Notes: generated by a model not told the origin, from the letters alone. A DNA stretch of 64,000 bases from an uncultured delta proteobacterium (GCA_903875445.1 CAIQWD010000018.1:1-64000), one strand, 5' to 3'; positions 1 to 8,461 are shown, counted from the stretch's first letter. Made by a program: numbers and translations.

Positions 1-4
1 AGTT

Positions 5-23
5 ATTTCTTAACGGCCCCTAA
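5..23 (+). repeat. Dispersed repeat, copy A
   Basis: The bases ATTTCTTAACGGCCCCTAA match a 19-base motif that recurs at 22909-22964 and 23702-23721. This copy covers the stop codon of the minus-strand kinase gene. Confidence 0.4.
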
Positions 24-1902
24 GCTCTGTATGGATGACTGAGGCTATCTTTTCCAGGGTATACGGTTTCTTAAGATAGCTGCGCACACCAAGTTCCATA
101 GCTTTTTTTATCCTTTCGGTCTCGGAATAGCCACTGACGATAATTACCTTCTGCTGTGGCCGGATCTCCAGAATACTCCGATAGGTATCCAGACCATCCA
201 TGCCTCCTTCCATGATCATGTCAAGAAGAACAAGATCTACTGATTTGCCTTTGAGTAAATCGATGGTTTCCTCACCACTGGCAACCGTTTCTACCTTGTA
301 TCCGAGTGTCGTCAGAATGCTCTTTCCGAGTAATCGTTGGTCCAAATCATCATCGACCAGCAGTATTGTTTCCTCATTTCCACGTTCGATAACCTGCGGC
401 CTGGATTCAACCCGGAGAATTTTGTCATCTTCGTGAACAGGAAGAAACACCGTAATGGTCGTGCCATTTCCCGGAGAACTCAGCACATCCAGGTATCCGC
501 CGTGATCCTTTATCGTGCCCCATACCACCGTCATGCCCAGTCCCGTGCCGCTGCGGCCCATAACCTTGCTGGAATAAAACGGTTCAAAGATCTTCTCCAG
601 ATTTTCCGGGGGAATGCCCATGCCGCTGTCACTGATTACCAGCACCACATATTTCCCGGGAATGGTGGTATCATATCCATGGATGGGGGTATCTACATAG
701 CGGTTTTCGCTTGCCACTACAACAGTACCTTCTTTCTCTATTGCCTCAAAACTGTTGACGAGGAGGTTCATTACGGCCTTTTCCAGATGTACTGGAGACC
801 CGGAGATGCCCCGTAGATCGTGGGCAAGGCGTGTCTCAACCGTCACGCCGGGATAATTCTTCTGCAGAGTAATAAACTCAGGACTCTGCAGGTGTGCCAA
901 GATGACATCATTGAGTTGCACTCTCTCCCTGAGAGTTATTCCCCGGCGAGCCAATGTCAACAAGTCCTGGACAATCGCTGCTGCCCGTTTTCCTGCACGG
1001 CGTATGTTTTGTAAAGGGCCGCGCATTTCACTTTCCGGAGACAAATTGAGAAGCAGCAAGTCGGGATACGTGACGATACCGGATAGCACGTTATTCAGGT
1101 CATGGGCCACGCCACCGGCAAGCTGGCCAAGCAGCTCCATTTTCTCCGCCCTGAGAAGTTCCGATTCCAGGCGTAACCGTTCTTGCTGTGCCAGCTTCCG
1201 TTCCTCAATTTCAACCCGCAGTTGTTTGTTGGCCTTCTCCAGCTCTTCAGTCCTCTGGGTGACTCTCAGTTCGAGCTGGTTCCTGGCCTCTTCCAACTCA
1301 ACCTCTTTTACTCGCAACTCACTTATTTTTTCAGTTAGGAGTCGCTGCTTGTCAAGCATGGCATCCCGAGTATCGGCACGACAATTTTCCACAAGAAAAG
1401 CCAAAACACAGACAGACAGGTAAGAAGGGATGAAACGGATGGCGAAATCTTTACTGTACACATGTATGCTTCCGGATAATAAATCAATAGCAAGAAACCC
1501 CGCACAAAAGCAGAAAAGGAAACAAGTGCTCCATATGCCCTGCCGCAATCCAAGCAGATAAAGAGCGAAAAGAGGAAAGGTATAGAGCCACATGAACGCC
1601 GTGGTGTGGACGCCCCCAATAGCAAAAAGATAACAAAAAAAGAGGAGGGTAATTCCTACACCGAAACGAGATGCTGTAGGCTCATCCCCAGTTTTATAAA
1701 GATAGACAAGGAGCGTGAAAAAGAGGATAGCGAGGAGAAAGTCAGCAATGCCGAGAAACAGGGCATTCTGAACAAGAGCAATACCCCCCATAATCAGAAG
1801 AAGAAGAAACCCGAGGAGGAGAAAGAGATTTAACATAACAACCTTTCTCAAGGTCTCACTGTCATGACACTCGCGGATTCCGTTATATATGTAGGAAAGC
1901 AT
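10..1902 (-). CDS. Membrane hybrid histidine kinase with C-terminal receiver
   Basis: This 630-residue protein is a membrane sensor kinase that probably starts a phosphorelay. About five or six hydrophobic segments occupy residues 20-175. A charged coiled coil runs from about 180 to 255. The HisKA box (GGVAHDLNN) puts the phospho-acceptor at His267. The HATPase has the GTGLGM motif, and a receiver domain (ILLVDDD, LLDMIM, KKPY) fills the last 120 residues. No known ligand domain is visible, so the signal is presumably sensed in or near the membrane. The ATG at 1902 is preceded by GGAG at a 6-base spacing. The stop codon lies inside a copy of a short dispersed repeat. No partner regulator is next to it. 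The kinase assignment is secure; the stimulus is unknown. Confidence 0.93.
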   Translation of the reverse strand: MLSYIYNGIRECHDSETLRKVVMLNLFLLLGFLLLLIMGGIALVQNALFLGIADFLLAILFFTLLVYLYKTGDEPTASRFGVGITLLFFCYLFAIGGVHTTAFMWLYTFPLFALYLLGLRQGIWSTCFLFCFCAGFLAIDLLSGSIHVYSKDFAIRFIPSYLSVCVLAFLVENCRADTRDAMLDKQRLLTEKISELRVKEVELEEARNQLELRVTQRTEELEKANKQLRVEIEERKLAQQERLRLESELLRAEKMELLGQLAGGVAHDLNNVLSGIVTYPDLLLLNLSPESEMRGPLQNIRRAGKRAAAIVQDLLTLARRGITLRERVQLNDVILAHLQSPEFITLQKNYPGVTVETRLAHDLRGISGSPVHLEKAVMNLLVNSFEAIEKEGTVVVASENRYVDTPIHGYDTTIPGKYVVLVISDSGMGIPPENLEKIFEPFYSSKVMGRSGTGLGMTVVWGTIKDHGGYLDVLSSPGNGTTITVFLPVHEDDKILRVESRPQVIERGNEETILLVDDDLDQRLLGKSILTTLGYKVETVASGEETIDLLKGKSVDLVLLDMIMEGGMDGLDTYRSILEIRPQQKVIIVSGYSETERIKKAMELGVRSYLKKPYTLEKIASVIHTELRGR

Positions 1903-2628
1903 AAGTATCTCCAGAAAATAATCTTAGATACAAGGAATCCGATAGTTGTCTATATACAAGATATTCGAAGAGAAAAGAAAAAACAAGCAAAGAAATGAGA
2001 AGCGGGAGGTCGGCTATACCTTGCGATCACTCTGCGACATCAAAACCTTTCACGGAATTCTCTTTGGGATAACACCTTCGAGCAGGGCGTTTAGATTAGA
2101 AAAGTCCGGTTCCAATACCAGTAATTGTTACAAAAATATATTTTGCATTATAAATGAACCTTTTACCTTCGGATTGCGACTATGTTGTATGAAATATGTT
2201 TAAGGTAGCATGTAACTTTCTCGGATTACATGGAGGTTTGCAAATTGATTTCGAATGCCGTCGCATTGATTTCTTCCTGCTCGCTACTTATTTTTTTATC
2301 TGTATATTTTCCAATGTATTAATTTATATGAGTATATTTCATGGCCACTGCAGCCACCAACAATCTATGGTGGATGCGGAGGAGTACGGCGGTAAACAGC
2401 TCTCTCGGCTTATCTTCTTTGCTTTGCTTCCCGGCCTGTTGTAAGATAGGAAGAAATGCAGCAAATCGATGCGTTATCTGGATACACAGGGTGCCTTTCG
2501 AGCACCGTAACAGATTCTGTTCAGCAATAGGTTGTTCGTGTTTTTCTCGGCCCTGGGCCATGGCATTCTAACCACCCTGTTGTGGTCCATACTTTTTTAA
2601 AATAATTCAATAACCGCGGAGGGAATCG
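1903..2628. other. Long non-coding gap, AT-rich
   Basis: About 725 bases separate the divergent kinase gene and the tandem-repeat protein gene. The stretch near 2100-2340 is AT-rich and holds no open frame with a convincing start and family match. A weak hairpin (GGTGC/GCACC, 2490-2506) is present. I see no recognisable riboswitch or RNA gene. It presumably contains the promoters of both flanking genes. Confidence 0.5.
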
Positions 2629-4962
2629 ATGAAAAAGATCATGATGGCAGCCGCCGTTCTGCTCGCTCTGAACGCGTCAGATGGACTTGCGGCCTCAAAT
2701 GTTGAAGGTGTTGTGGTAAACAATGCAGAAGTTTCGCAGGCCGCCAACGTGGCAATAGGTGAAGACAACAAGGCAAATCTCGGTTCACTGAAGATAAAGG
2801 ATTCGCAGACCAAGGGAGTGGTGGTCAACAACGCCAATGTCAAACAGGCCGCCAACGTCGCTATCGGCAAGGATAATACCGCCAATATGGGTTCGACCCA
2901 ATTGCAGGGCTCCGATATCAAAGGGGCGGTGATCAATGTCGGCGAGGTCTCACAGGCCGCCAACGTCGCTATCGGCAAGGATAATACCGCCAATATGGGT
3001 TCAACGCAAATCGAGGGCTCCGATATCAAAGGGGCGGTGATCAATGTCGGCAATGTTTCGCAGGCCGCCAATGTGGCAATCGGCGAGAAGAATACCGCCA
3101 ACCTCGGTTCCACCCAGGTAAAGGATTCCACGGTTAAAGGAGCGGTGGTCAACGCCAGTAACACCTCGCAGGCTGCAAACGTAGCCATCGGTAAGGATAA
3201 TACCGCGAACCTCGGCTCAACCCAGCTTCAGGGTTCTTCGGTGCAAGGGGCTGTCGTTAACGCCGGCAATACCACCCAATCCGCCAACGTTGCCATCGGC
3301 GAGGGCAATACCGCCAACCTCGGCTCGACTCAGCTGAAAGATTCGGATGTCAAGGGGGCAGTGGTCAATGTCGGTAACACCACCCAGGCCGCCAACGTCG
3401 CCATCGGCAAGGATAATACCGCTAACCTCGGTTCCACCCAACTTCAAGGGACATCGGTGAAAGGGGCTGTCGTTAATGTCGGCAATACTGCCCAGTCCGC
3501 GAATGTCGCCATCGGCCAGGGCAACAACGCCAATCTAGGCTCGACCCAGCTAAAAGACTCGGACGTTAAGGGGGCAGTGGTCAATGTCGGCAATACTACC
3601 CAGGCTGCCAACGTTGCCATCGGCAAGGATAATAATGCTAACCTCGGTTCGACTCAGCTTCAAGGTTCTTCAGTGAAAGGGGCAGTGGTTAATGTCGGCA
3701 ATACCGCCCAGTCTGCCAACGTCGCCATCGGCGAGGGCAACAACGCCAACCTCGGCTCGACTCAGTTGAAAGATTCGGATGTCAAGGGGGCGGTGGTCAA
3801 CGTCGGCAATACTGCTCAGGCAGCCAACGTTGCCATCGGCAAGGATAATAACGCCAACCTTGGTTCGACCCAGCTTCAGGGTTCCTCGGTGAAAGGGGCT
3901 GTCGTTAACGTCGGTAATACCGCCCAATCTGCGAACGTCGCCATCGGCCAGGGCAACAACGCCAACCTCGGTTCCACCCAGCTTCAAGGATCAGATGTTA
4001 AGGGGGCAGCGGTCAACGTCGGCAATACCTACGCCGCGGCCAACGTGGCCATCGGCAAGGATAACAATGCTAACCTTGGTTCCACCCAGTTGAAAGACTC
4101 GAGCGTCAAGGGGGCAGTCGTCAATGTCGGCAATACCGCGGGAGCTGCCAACGTCGCCATCGGCCAGGGCAACAACGCCAACCTCGGCTCGACCCAGATT
4201 CAGGGCTCGGATGTCAAGGGGGCAACGGTTAACGTCGGCAACACTGCGGGAGCTGCCAACGTGGCCATCGGCAAAGATAACACTGCAAATCTCGGCTCCA
4301 CCCAGCTGAAAGACTCGAGCGTCAAGGGAGCGGTCGTTAACGTCGGCAACACCGCGGGAGCCGCCAACGTGGCCATCGGCAAAGACAGCAACGCCAACCT
4401 CGGTTCGACTCAGATTAAGGGCTCGGACGTCAAAGGGGCGGTTGTCAATGTCGGCAACACCGCGGGAGCCGCTAACGTGTCTATCGGCAAAGGTACCAAC
4501 GCCAACATGAGTTCAGTGCAGGTCAAGGACAGTTCGGTCAAAGGCGCAATCGTTAACCAGGGGAATGTCGGGGCGGCCGCCAACGTTGCCCTCGGCAGGA
4601 ACAGCGACGCCAATATGGCTTCGGTGCAGGTCAAGAACAGCAATCTCAAGGGTGCGGCCGTCAACCAGGCCAATATCGGTGCCGCTGCTAACGTTGCCAT
4701 CGGCAATAACAGCAATGCCAATATGGGTTCGATTCAGGTCAAGGACGGATCGGTCAAAGGCGGTCTGGTTAACCAGGCGAATGTCGGCGCTGCCGCCAAC
4801 GTCGCCCTCGGCAGCGGAGCGAGCGCCAATATGGGTTCCATCCAGGTGAAGGATTCCTCGGTGGGCGGCGGCATCGTCAACGCCGGTACGGTGGGTCTGT
4901 CGGCGAACGTAGCCATCGGCGGCGGGTCGACCTCGAACAGCGCCTCGGTCAGTTCCGATTAA
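2629..4962 (+). CDS. Exported protein of 21 tandem 36-residue repeats
   Basis: This 777-residue protein has a signal peptide (MKKIMMAAAVLLALNASDGLA) followed by 21 head-to-tail repeats of exactly 36 residues; the last is 33 residues. The repeat core is VKGAVVNVGN, then AANVAIG, then ANLGSTQ. It is rich in Asn, Gly, Ala, Val and Ser and has no Cys, Trp, Pro or His in the repeats. This composition suggests a beta-solenoid or amyloid-like surface or matrix fibre. The VAIG-x-N-x-AN-x-G core recalls YadA head repeats, but no YadA anchor, autotransporter barrel or sortase signal is visible. Repeats 5-12 alternate between two types, so the larger unit there is 72 residues. Repeats 17-21 diverge. The start has a Shine-Dalgarno (GGAGGG) upstream. 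The family was not identified and its function is unknown. Confidence 0.9.
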   Translation: MKKIMMAAAVLLALNASDGLAASNVEGVVVNNAEVSQAANVAIGEDNKANLGSLKIKDSQTKGVVVNNANVKQAANVAIGKDNTANMGSTQLQGSDIKGAVINVGEVSQAANVAIGKDNTANMGSTQIEGSDIKGAVINVGNVSQAANVAIGEKNTANLGSTQVKDSTVKGAVVNASNTSQAANVAIGKDNTANLGSTQLQGSSVQGAVVNAGNTTQSANVAIGEGNTANLGSTQLKDSDVKGAVVNVGNTTQAANVAIGKDNTANLGSTQLQGTSVKGAVVNVGNTAQSANVAIGQGNNANLGSTQLKDSDVKGAVVNVGNTTQAANVAIGKDNNANLGSTQLQGSSVKGAVVNVGNTAQSANVAIGEGNNANLGSTQLKDSDVKGAVVNVGNTAQAANVAIGKDNNANLGSTQLQGSSVKGAVVNVGNTAQSANVAIGQGNNANLGSTQLQGSDVKGAAVNVGNTYAAANVAIGKDNNANLGSTQLKDSSVKGAVVNVGNTAGAANVAIGQGNNANLGSTQIQGSDVKGATVNVGNTAGAANVAIGKDNTANLGSTQLKDSSVKGAVVNVGNTAGAANVAIGKDSNANLGSTQIKGSDVKGAVVNVGNTAGAANVSIGKGTNANMSSVQVKDSSVKGAIVNQGNVGAAANVALGRNSDANMASVQVKNSNLKGAAVNQANIGAAANVAIGNNSNANMGSIQVKDGSVKGGLVNQANVGAAANVALGSGASANMGSIQVKDSSVGGGIVNAGTVGLSANVAIGGGSTSNSASVSSD
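2701..4959 (+). repeat. Tandem 108-bp coding repeat, 21 units
   Basis: The DNA repeats in phase with the protein, 108 bases per unit. The central units are close to identical at the base level, and a 216-base higher-order unit is evident between about 3130 and 3990. Synonymous differences separate the units, so the array is homogenised but not brand new. Confidence 0.92.
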
Positions 4963-5050
4963 GCCGGTCCCGGACGCCGTCGGTACTTGGTATTCCAACT
5001 TTTGTCGGCCAGAGGTGATGATGGTGAGGTGATAGTGTAGGGACGACGGC

Positions 5051-5377
5051 TTAGTCCTTTGCCTCGCCATCCTTAGGTTTATGCAACAGCTTTTTAAGAT
5101 CGGCGAAGGGGGTATGGGTGACCGTTGCCCCCTTCGCCGTGTCTGAATTTTCAGTAGGCAACCATTCGGCATCGAGTGAGCGGGAATGCTCGTTGTCGTG
5201 GCAATAGATGCACAAGAGTTCCCAATTGCTTCCGTCGGGCGGGTTGTTTTTATAATTGTGATCCTTGTGATGAACCGTTAATTCTCGCAATTTTTTACCG
5301 GTAAAATCACGACCGCAATTTGCACAGACCCACGGAAGGATCTTCAGCGCCTGTTCTCGGTATTCTACTTTTTTCAT
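5051..5377 (-). CDS. HNH endonuclease, YajD-like
   Basis: This 108-residue protein carries a compact HNH nuclease fold. A zinc-binding CANCG knuckle sits near residue 18, followed by the first histidines (TVHHKDH), an asparagine-rich stretch (NYKNNPPDGSNWELLC) and a second knuckle CIYCHDNEH. This arrangement matches the stand-alone YajD family, small HNH proteins that presumably cut DNA; their cellular role is poorly known. A charged 40-residue tail follows the domain. The gene is isolated and convergent with the repeat protein gene. No mobile-element partner such as a terminase or group I intron is seen nearby, so this may be a housekeeping YajD-type gene. Confidence 0.85.
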   Translation of the reverse strand: MKKVEYREQALKILPWVCANCGRDFTGKKLRELTVHHKDHNYKNNPPDGSNWELLCIYCHDNEHSRSLDAEWLPTENSDTAKGATVTHTPFADLKKLLHKPKDGEAKD

Positions 5378-5438
5378 TCTCTTACTTTGCAGTAATTGTC
5401 AAAAAATATGGGCCGCAGGAATGCCCGGAACGGCCCCC

Positions 5439-5552
5439 TTAGACTTTTTTGGCTGGTTGTTTGTCAGCCTTTTTCTTATCGTTTTGTTGGTGTTTTACAT
5501 TAGACTGTTTCTGGCTTTTCTCTTTGTCCTTTTTTCCGCCTTTATCGCCCAT
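5439..5552 (-). CDS. 37-residue lysine-rich small protein
   Basis: A short open frame encodes 37 residues beginning MGDKGGKKDKEK and ending QPAKKV. About one third of the residues are lysine and there are no cysteines or hydrophobic segments. An excellent ribosome-binding site, AAAGGAG, precedes the ATG at 5552 with a 7-base spacing, which is the main reason to call it real. Short Lys-rich proteins starting MGDKG are, from memory, recurrent in deltaproteobacterial genomes with no assigned function. The protein may bind nucleic acid or be intrinsically disordered. It lies downstream of a long non-coding gap and upstream of the HNH gene on the same strand. Confidence 0.7.
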   Translation of the reverse strand: MGDKGGKKDKEKSQKQSNVKHQQNDKKKADKQPAKKV

Positions 5553-5945
5553 GGTAAATCTCCTTTCAATGTTGATTGTGAATGGTTCACGATAAGCTCA
5601 CCCGGCGCCTTTTTTCAAGGGGATCGGGTGTAGCGCTGGATTAGCAGTCCCTCTTGGCCAAAAAACAGCGCAACGTTTCGATTACAGTAGACTAATCCCA
5701 GAAACTTGACAAGGAAAAACAGTTGGGAGTACTTCTGCGGTATTTGGGTGATAGACCTGATAGATCGCAGTAGGGTGGTGGTGAGCAAAATTATTTGTTA
5801 AAATGAGCGTAAAAAGGTAGCATGAAGGGATTGAGCCGTATTTTTATAACACTCTCAAAGCGTGATGAGTGAGGGGCTTCCTCTCCAGGCAAAAAAACTG
5901 AGTAAAACAAGCAAAAATTGAATGCAATCAAAATGGAGTTGAAAA
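5553..5945. other. Intergenic region between divergent small genes
   Basis: About 390 bases separate two divergent small genes and presumably hold both promoters. A TTGACA box occurs at 5706-5711 but has no good -10 at the right distance. A weak TTGTTA-N17-TAGCAT pair precedes the plus-strand gene near 5797. No gene is seen. Confidence 0.4.
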
Positions 5946-6422
5946 ATGAAAGCTATGAAAAAACATATCCTTACTGCGTTTTTCGTCATGTTGTCTTCGT
6001 CTGTAGTCTTTGCCCAAAACCCGGTAAGCCAATCGAACCTGACGACCGATGATAAGGGAAACATTACCGGAACAATTGACGGCAAGCCGGTGAAGATGCA
6101 CACCGACCAATTCGGCAATACAACGGGGACCATAGGGAGTGCAAGAATAAACACCCATACGGACGAACTTGGCAATACCACCGGCACGATGGGGAAAAAT
6201 ATAATCAATACCAATATTATCGATACTAACAGTCCGGCTACCGGCACAATCGGGAAATCAATACTCACTCCCCAAACTGCCAACAAGAATACTACAACGT
6301 CTGGCGCAATCGGCAATTCCCTCATTAACTCCTATACCGAAGACCCCGGGAATACCAGCGGTAAAGGTGGTTACAAGAATATCAACAAACGCGGTGCCGG
6401 CAATATGGAAGATAGTTTCTGA
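5946..6422 (+). CDS. Small exported protein with GNTTGTIG-type repeats
   Basis: This 158-residue protein has a clear signal peptide ending VFA and is predicted to be periplasmic or secreted. The mature part contains loose repeats of about 20 residues built on GNxTGTIG (GNITGTIDG, GNTTGTIG, GNTTGTMG, ATGTIG, TTSGAIG, GNTSGKGG) separated by INT/INS-rich spacers. It has no cysteines. It resembles low-complexity outer-surface proteins, but I do not recognise the family. A GGAG lies 9 bases before the ATG; MKK three codons in is an alternative start. It sits in the same neighbourhood as the 36-residue-repeat protein, which may indicate related surface roles, but that is only inference. Confidence 0.75.
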   Translation: MKAMKKHILTAFFVMLSSSVVFAQNPVSQSNLTTDDKGNITGTIDGKPVKMHTDQFGNTTGTIGSARINTHTDELGNTTGTMGKNIINTNIIDTNSPATGTIGKSILTPQTANKNTTTSGAIGNSLINSYTEDPGNTSGKGGYKNINKRGAGNMEDSF

Positions 6423-6434
6423 GCCATAGATTGT

Positions 6435-6466
6435 GGTTTGCCCGCAACGATTGTGCCGGCAAATCC
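6435..6466. terminator. Possible bidirectional terminator hairpin
   Basis: TTTGCC and GGCAAA arms, extended by GG/CC with a bulge, face each other between two convergent genes. No strong T run is present, so the call is tentative. Confidence 0.3.
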
Positions 6467-7858
6467 CTACCGGACCTCAATCATCTTTTTGGTATCGATG
6501 CCGTAGCGTTTCATCCGGTTCCAGATGGTGACTCGGGAGACCCCGAGGATCTCGGCGGCTTTCGATTGGTTGCCGCCGGTCCGTTCGAGGATCTCCAGCA
6601 ACTCCTGTTTTTCGATGGCCTGCAGATTGAAGGCGCTTTTTTTCGGGGCGGCGGCCTGCTGTGCGGTTTTTGGCCGTAAAATTGTCTCCGGCAGATGGCA
6701 GGGTTGGATTATTTCCTCGTGACAGGTGACAAAGGCGTACTCAAATGCCCCTTTCAATTCCCTAACATTGCCTGGCCAGGTGTGGTTGACGAGAATTTCC
6801 ATGGTTTCTCTGCCGATTCCGGCAATGTTTTTGCCGCTTTTTAAGCGCATTTTCTGGAAAAGCTTTTCCGACAGCAAAGGGATATCGCCTTCCCGGTCAC
6901 GCAGGGGCGGGAGAAAAATGGGGATCACATTGATCCTGAAGAAGAAGTCTTTACGATATTCACCCTTATCAACCAGTCGCATCAGGTCCTTATTGGTGGC
7001 GGAGATGATCCTGACGTCGGTAGCGATGGGACTGTTTGAACCAACCCGTTCAAGTACCTTTTCTTCCAGTACGCGCAAAAGTTTAGTTTGGGTGGGAATG
7101 GGCAGGTCGCCGATTTCGTCGAGAAAAATATCACCCTTGTTGGCCATTTCAAACCGGCCAATGCGGTCTTTATAGGCCCCTGTATAGGCCCCCCGAACAT
7201 GGCCGAAGAGTTCGCTTTCGAGCAGGGACTCGGTCAGGCTGGCGCAATTGACCTTGACGAAAGGCTGATCCCGGCGCATGCCGATATCATGGATGGCCCT
7301 ACTGACCAGTTCCTTGCCGGTACCGCTTTCGCCATAGATAATTACCGGGGCGTCGGAGCCGGCGGCGTTTTCGATCATGTCGAACACCCGCTGCATCGGT
7401 ACCGAACTGCCGACTAGGCCGTGGAATTCATCGCCGGAATGAAGTTGCCGGCGAAAAGCCTCCAACTGGTTTTCCTTTTCGGTTATCTCGGAAAGGTCGG
7501 CGAGGGTCTCGACGGCTCCTATGACATTTCCTTCGGAATCGCGCAGGAGGGAGGCATTTTTCAGGGCGTTGATTGTCACCCCGTCTTTTCTTTGGACTCG
7601 GCATTTACGCTGCTCTGTTCCACCCTCATGAAAAAAACTGCACCAGTGTCCTTCTCCTTTGGCCAAAGGCTCATTGCAATCCTCACAATTAAGAATCTCG
7701 CAGGTACGGCCGATGAGTTCTTCCCGGGAGTAGCCGGTAATCTGCTCAAAGGCCTTATTGACGGAGACTATGGCACCGCGGGTATTGACGATCATGATAC
7801 CGTCACGAAGGGTATTCACTACTGTCTTCCAGTATCCGTCAAGCTCACGGCCGTTCAT
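6467..7858 (-). CDS. Sigma-54 activator, PAS-AAA+-Fis
   Basis: This 463-residue bacterial enhancer-binding protein activates RNA polymerase carrying sigma-54. An N-terminal PAS domain (residues 8-125) has a cysteine-rich insert with Cys53, 58, 61, 73 and 86, which suggests a metal, Fe-S or redox-sensing role. The AAA+ domain has Walker A GESGTGKE at 176-183, the sigma-54-contacting loop as GAYTGA at 223-228, and Walker B (DIFLDEIG). A Fis-type helix-turn-helix closes the protein (QSKAAEILGVSRVTIWNRMKRYG). There is no receiver domain, so it probably senses directly through PAS. The ATG has GGAG at a 6-base spacing. It is divergent from the hdr/met operon, whose upstream region holds a sigma-54 promoter, so it is the likely regulator of that operon. 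Confidence 0.95.
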   Translation of the reverse strand: MNGRELDGYWKTVVNTLRDGIMIVNTRGAIVSVNKAFEQITGYSREELIGRTCEILNCEDCNEPLAKGEGHWCSFFHEGGTEQRKCRVQRKDGVTINALKNASLLRDSEGNVIGAVETLADLSEITEKENQLEAFRRQLHSGDEFHGLVGSSVPMQRVFDMIENAAGSDAPVIIYGESGTGKELVSRAIHDIGMRRDQPFVKVNCASLTESLLESELFGHVRGAYTGAYKDRIGRFEMANKGDIFLDEIGDLPIPTQTKLLRVLEEKVLERVGSNSPIATDVRIISATNKDLMRLVDKGEYRKDFFFRINVIPIFLPPLRDREGDIPLLSEKLFQKMRLKSGKNIAGIGRETMEILVNHTWPGNVRELKGAFEYAFVTCHEEIIQPCHLPETILRPKTAQQAAAPKKSAFNLQAIEKQELLEILERTGGNQSKAAEILGVSRVTIWNRMKRYGIDTKKMIEVR

Positions 7859-7944
7859 GCCTTACTCCAGAAAAATATTGGATAAGCCACCGTTGTGAAA
7901 GAGTATTTACCTGAAACAAGCAAATATTTTTCTTCGGGACTGAT

Positions 7945-7992
7945 CACCTGTAAACCTTAACACCTGTAAACAAGAACTGTCTTAACTGTTTA
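7945..7992. promoter_or_regulatory. Candidate upstream activator sites
   Basis: CACCTGTAAAC occurs twice in direct orientation (7945-7955 and 7961-7971), one and a half helical turns apart. A TAAACA/TGTTTA inverted pair spans 7967-7992. The sites lie about 135-190 bases upstream of the sigma-54 promoter, a usual distance for enhancer-binding proteins. The pairing with the divergent activator is inferred. Confidence 0.45.
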
Positions 7993-8125
7993 GCATATTA
8001 TTAACCACTCTACTCATCTTTGGTCGATTTTTCAATCATATTGATTTCTCAAAATTTTATCTAACTTATTAATATTTAATCAAAAATAAAAATTTACGGC
8101 TGGGTGCGTGGATCTTTCCGGATGT

Positions 8126-8141
8126 TGGCCCAAATATTGCT
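8126..8141 (+). promoter_or_regulatory. Sigma-54 (-24/-12) promoter
   Basis: TGGCCC-N5-TTGCT matches the sigma-54 consensus TGGCAC-N5-TTGCW with the invariant GG and GC in correct spacing. Transcription should start near 8152, just upstream of the first gene of the hdr/met operon. Confidence 0.75.
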
Positions 8142-8178
8142 TTTCTATTGACGTTTATCAAAGAGGAGTAACGAGAAA

Positions 8179-8424
8179 TTGGCTGGAATGGCAGATATTA
8201 AATTGGACTTTAGGAATACCTTCTCATCGATCTCACTGTTGAAGATGACGGAGATTTTCGGTCGGATGCAACCGATGCAGATCATGGAAATATGCGGATC
8301 CGATCCGGACATCAGAAAAGATCTTCTGAAGGTTCTGCCGGAGGCTTCCTACGATATGCTGGGAAACGAAGAGGAAGTTGGACAGGATTTTTTTAAGGTA
8401 CGAATACGGAAGCGAATTGTATGA
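8179..8424 (+). CDS. TusA-fold protein lacking the catalytic cysteine
   Basis: This 81-residue protein aligns by eye with the TusA/SirA sulfur-carrier family: LDFRN at the first strand, LLKMTEIFGRMQP for the helix, SDPDIRKDL for the second helix and a final strand FFKVRIRK. The family's CPxP motif, which carries the sulfur-accepting Cys, reads SSIS here, so classical persulfide transfer by that Cys is impossible. A Cys at residue 39 lies elsewhere. I chose the TTG at 8179 because GGAG ends 10 bases before it; the ATG at 8188 would leave an unusual 19-base spacing. It is the first gene of the operon and may be a structural or regulatory adaptor for the Hdr complex; that role is inferred. Confidence 0.75.
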   Translation: MAGMADIKLDFRNTFSSISLLKMTEIFGRMQPMQIMEICGSDPDIRKDLLKVLPEASYDMLGNEEEVGQDFFKVRIRKRIV

Positions 8425-8428
8425 CTGT

Positions 8429-8461
8429 ATCTCCTGATAAGGTATTTGAAGTACAGGAGAT
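8429..8461 (+). other. Intercistronic hairpin
   Basis: Perfect 8-base arms ATCTCCTG and CAGGAGAT enclose 17 bases just after the TusA-like stop codon. There is no T run, so RNA stabilisation or processing is more likely than termination. Confidence 0.45.

Noticed and set aside
1903-2628. c-di-GMP riboswitch upstream of the repeat protein
   Set aside because: I looked for conserved GEMM blocks and saw none; only weak hairpins are present.
2607-4916. Several long antisense frames in the repeat array
   Set aside because: They mirror the 108-base coding repeat and have no start signals or family matches; the sense frame with a signal peptide explains the DNA.
2701-4959. Repeat array as CRISPR
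   Set aside because: The units are 108 bases, contiguous, coding, and without spacers.
5421-5633. Hydrophobic plus-strand frame of 70 residues
   Set aside because: It is the complement of a lysine-rich gene (Lys codons read as Phe/Leu in antisense), and the minus strand has the strong ribosome site.
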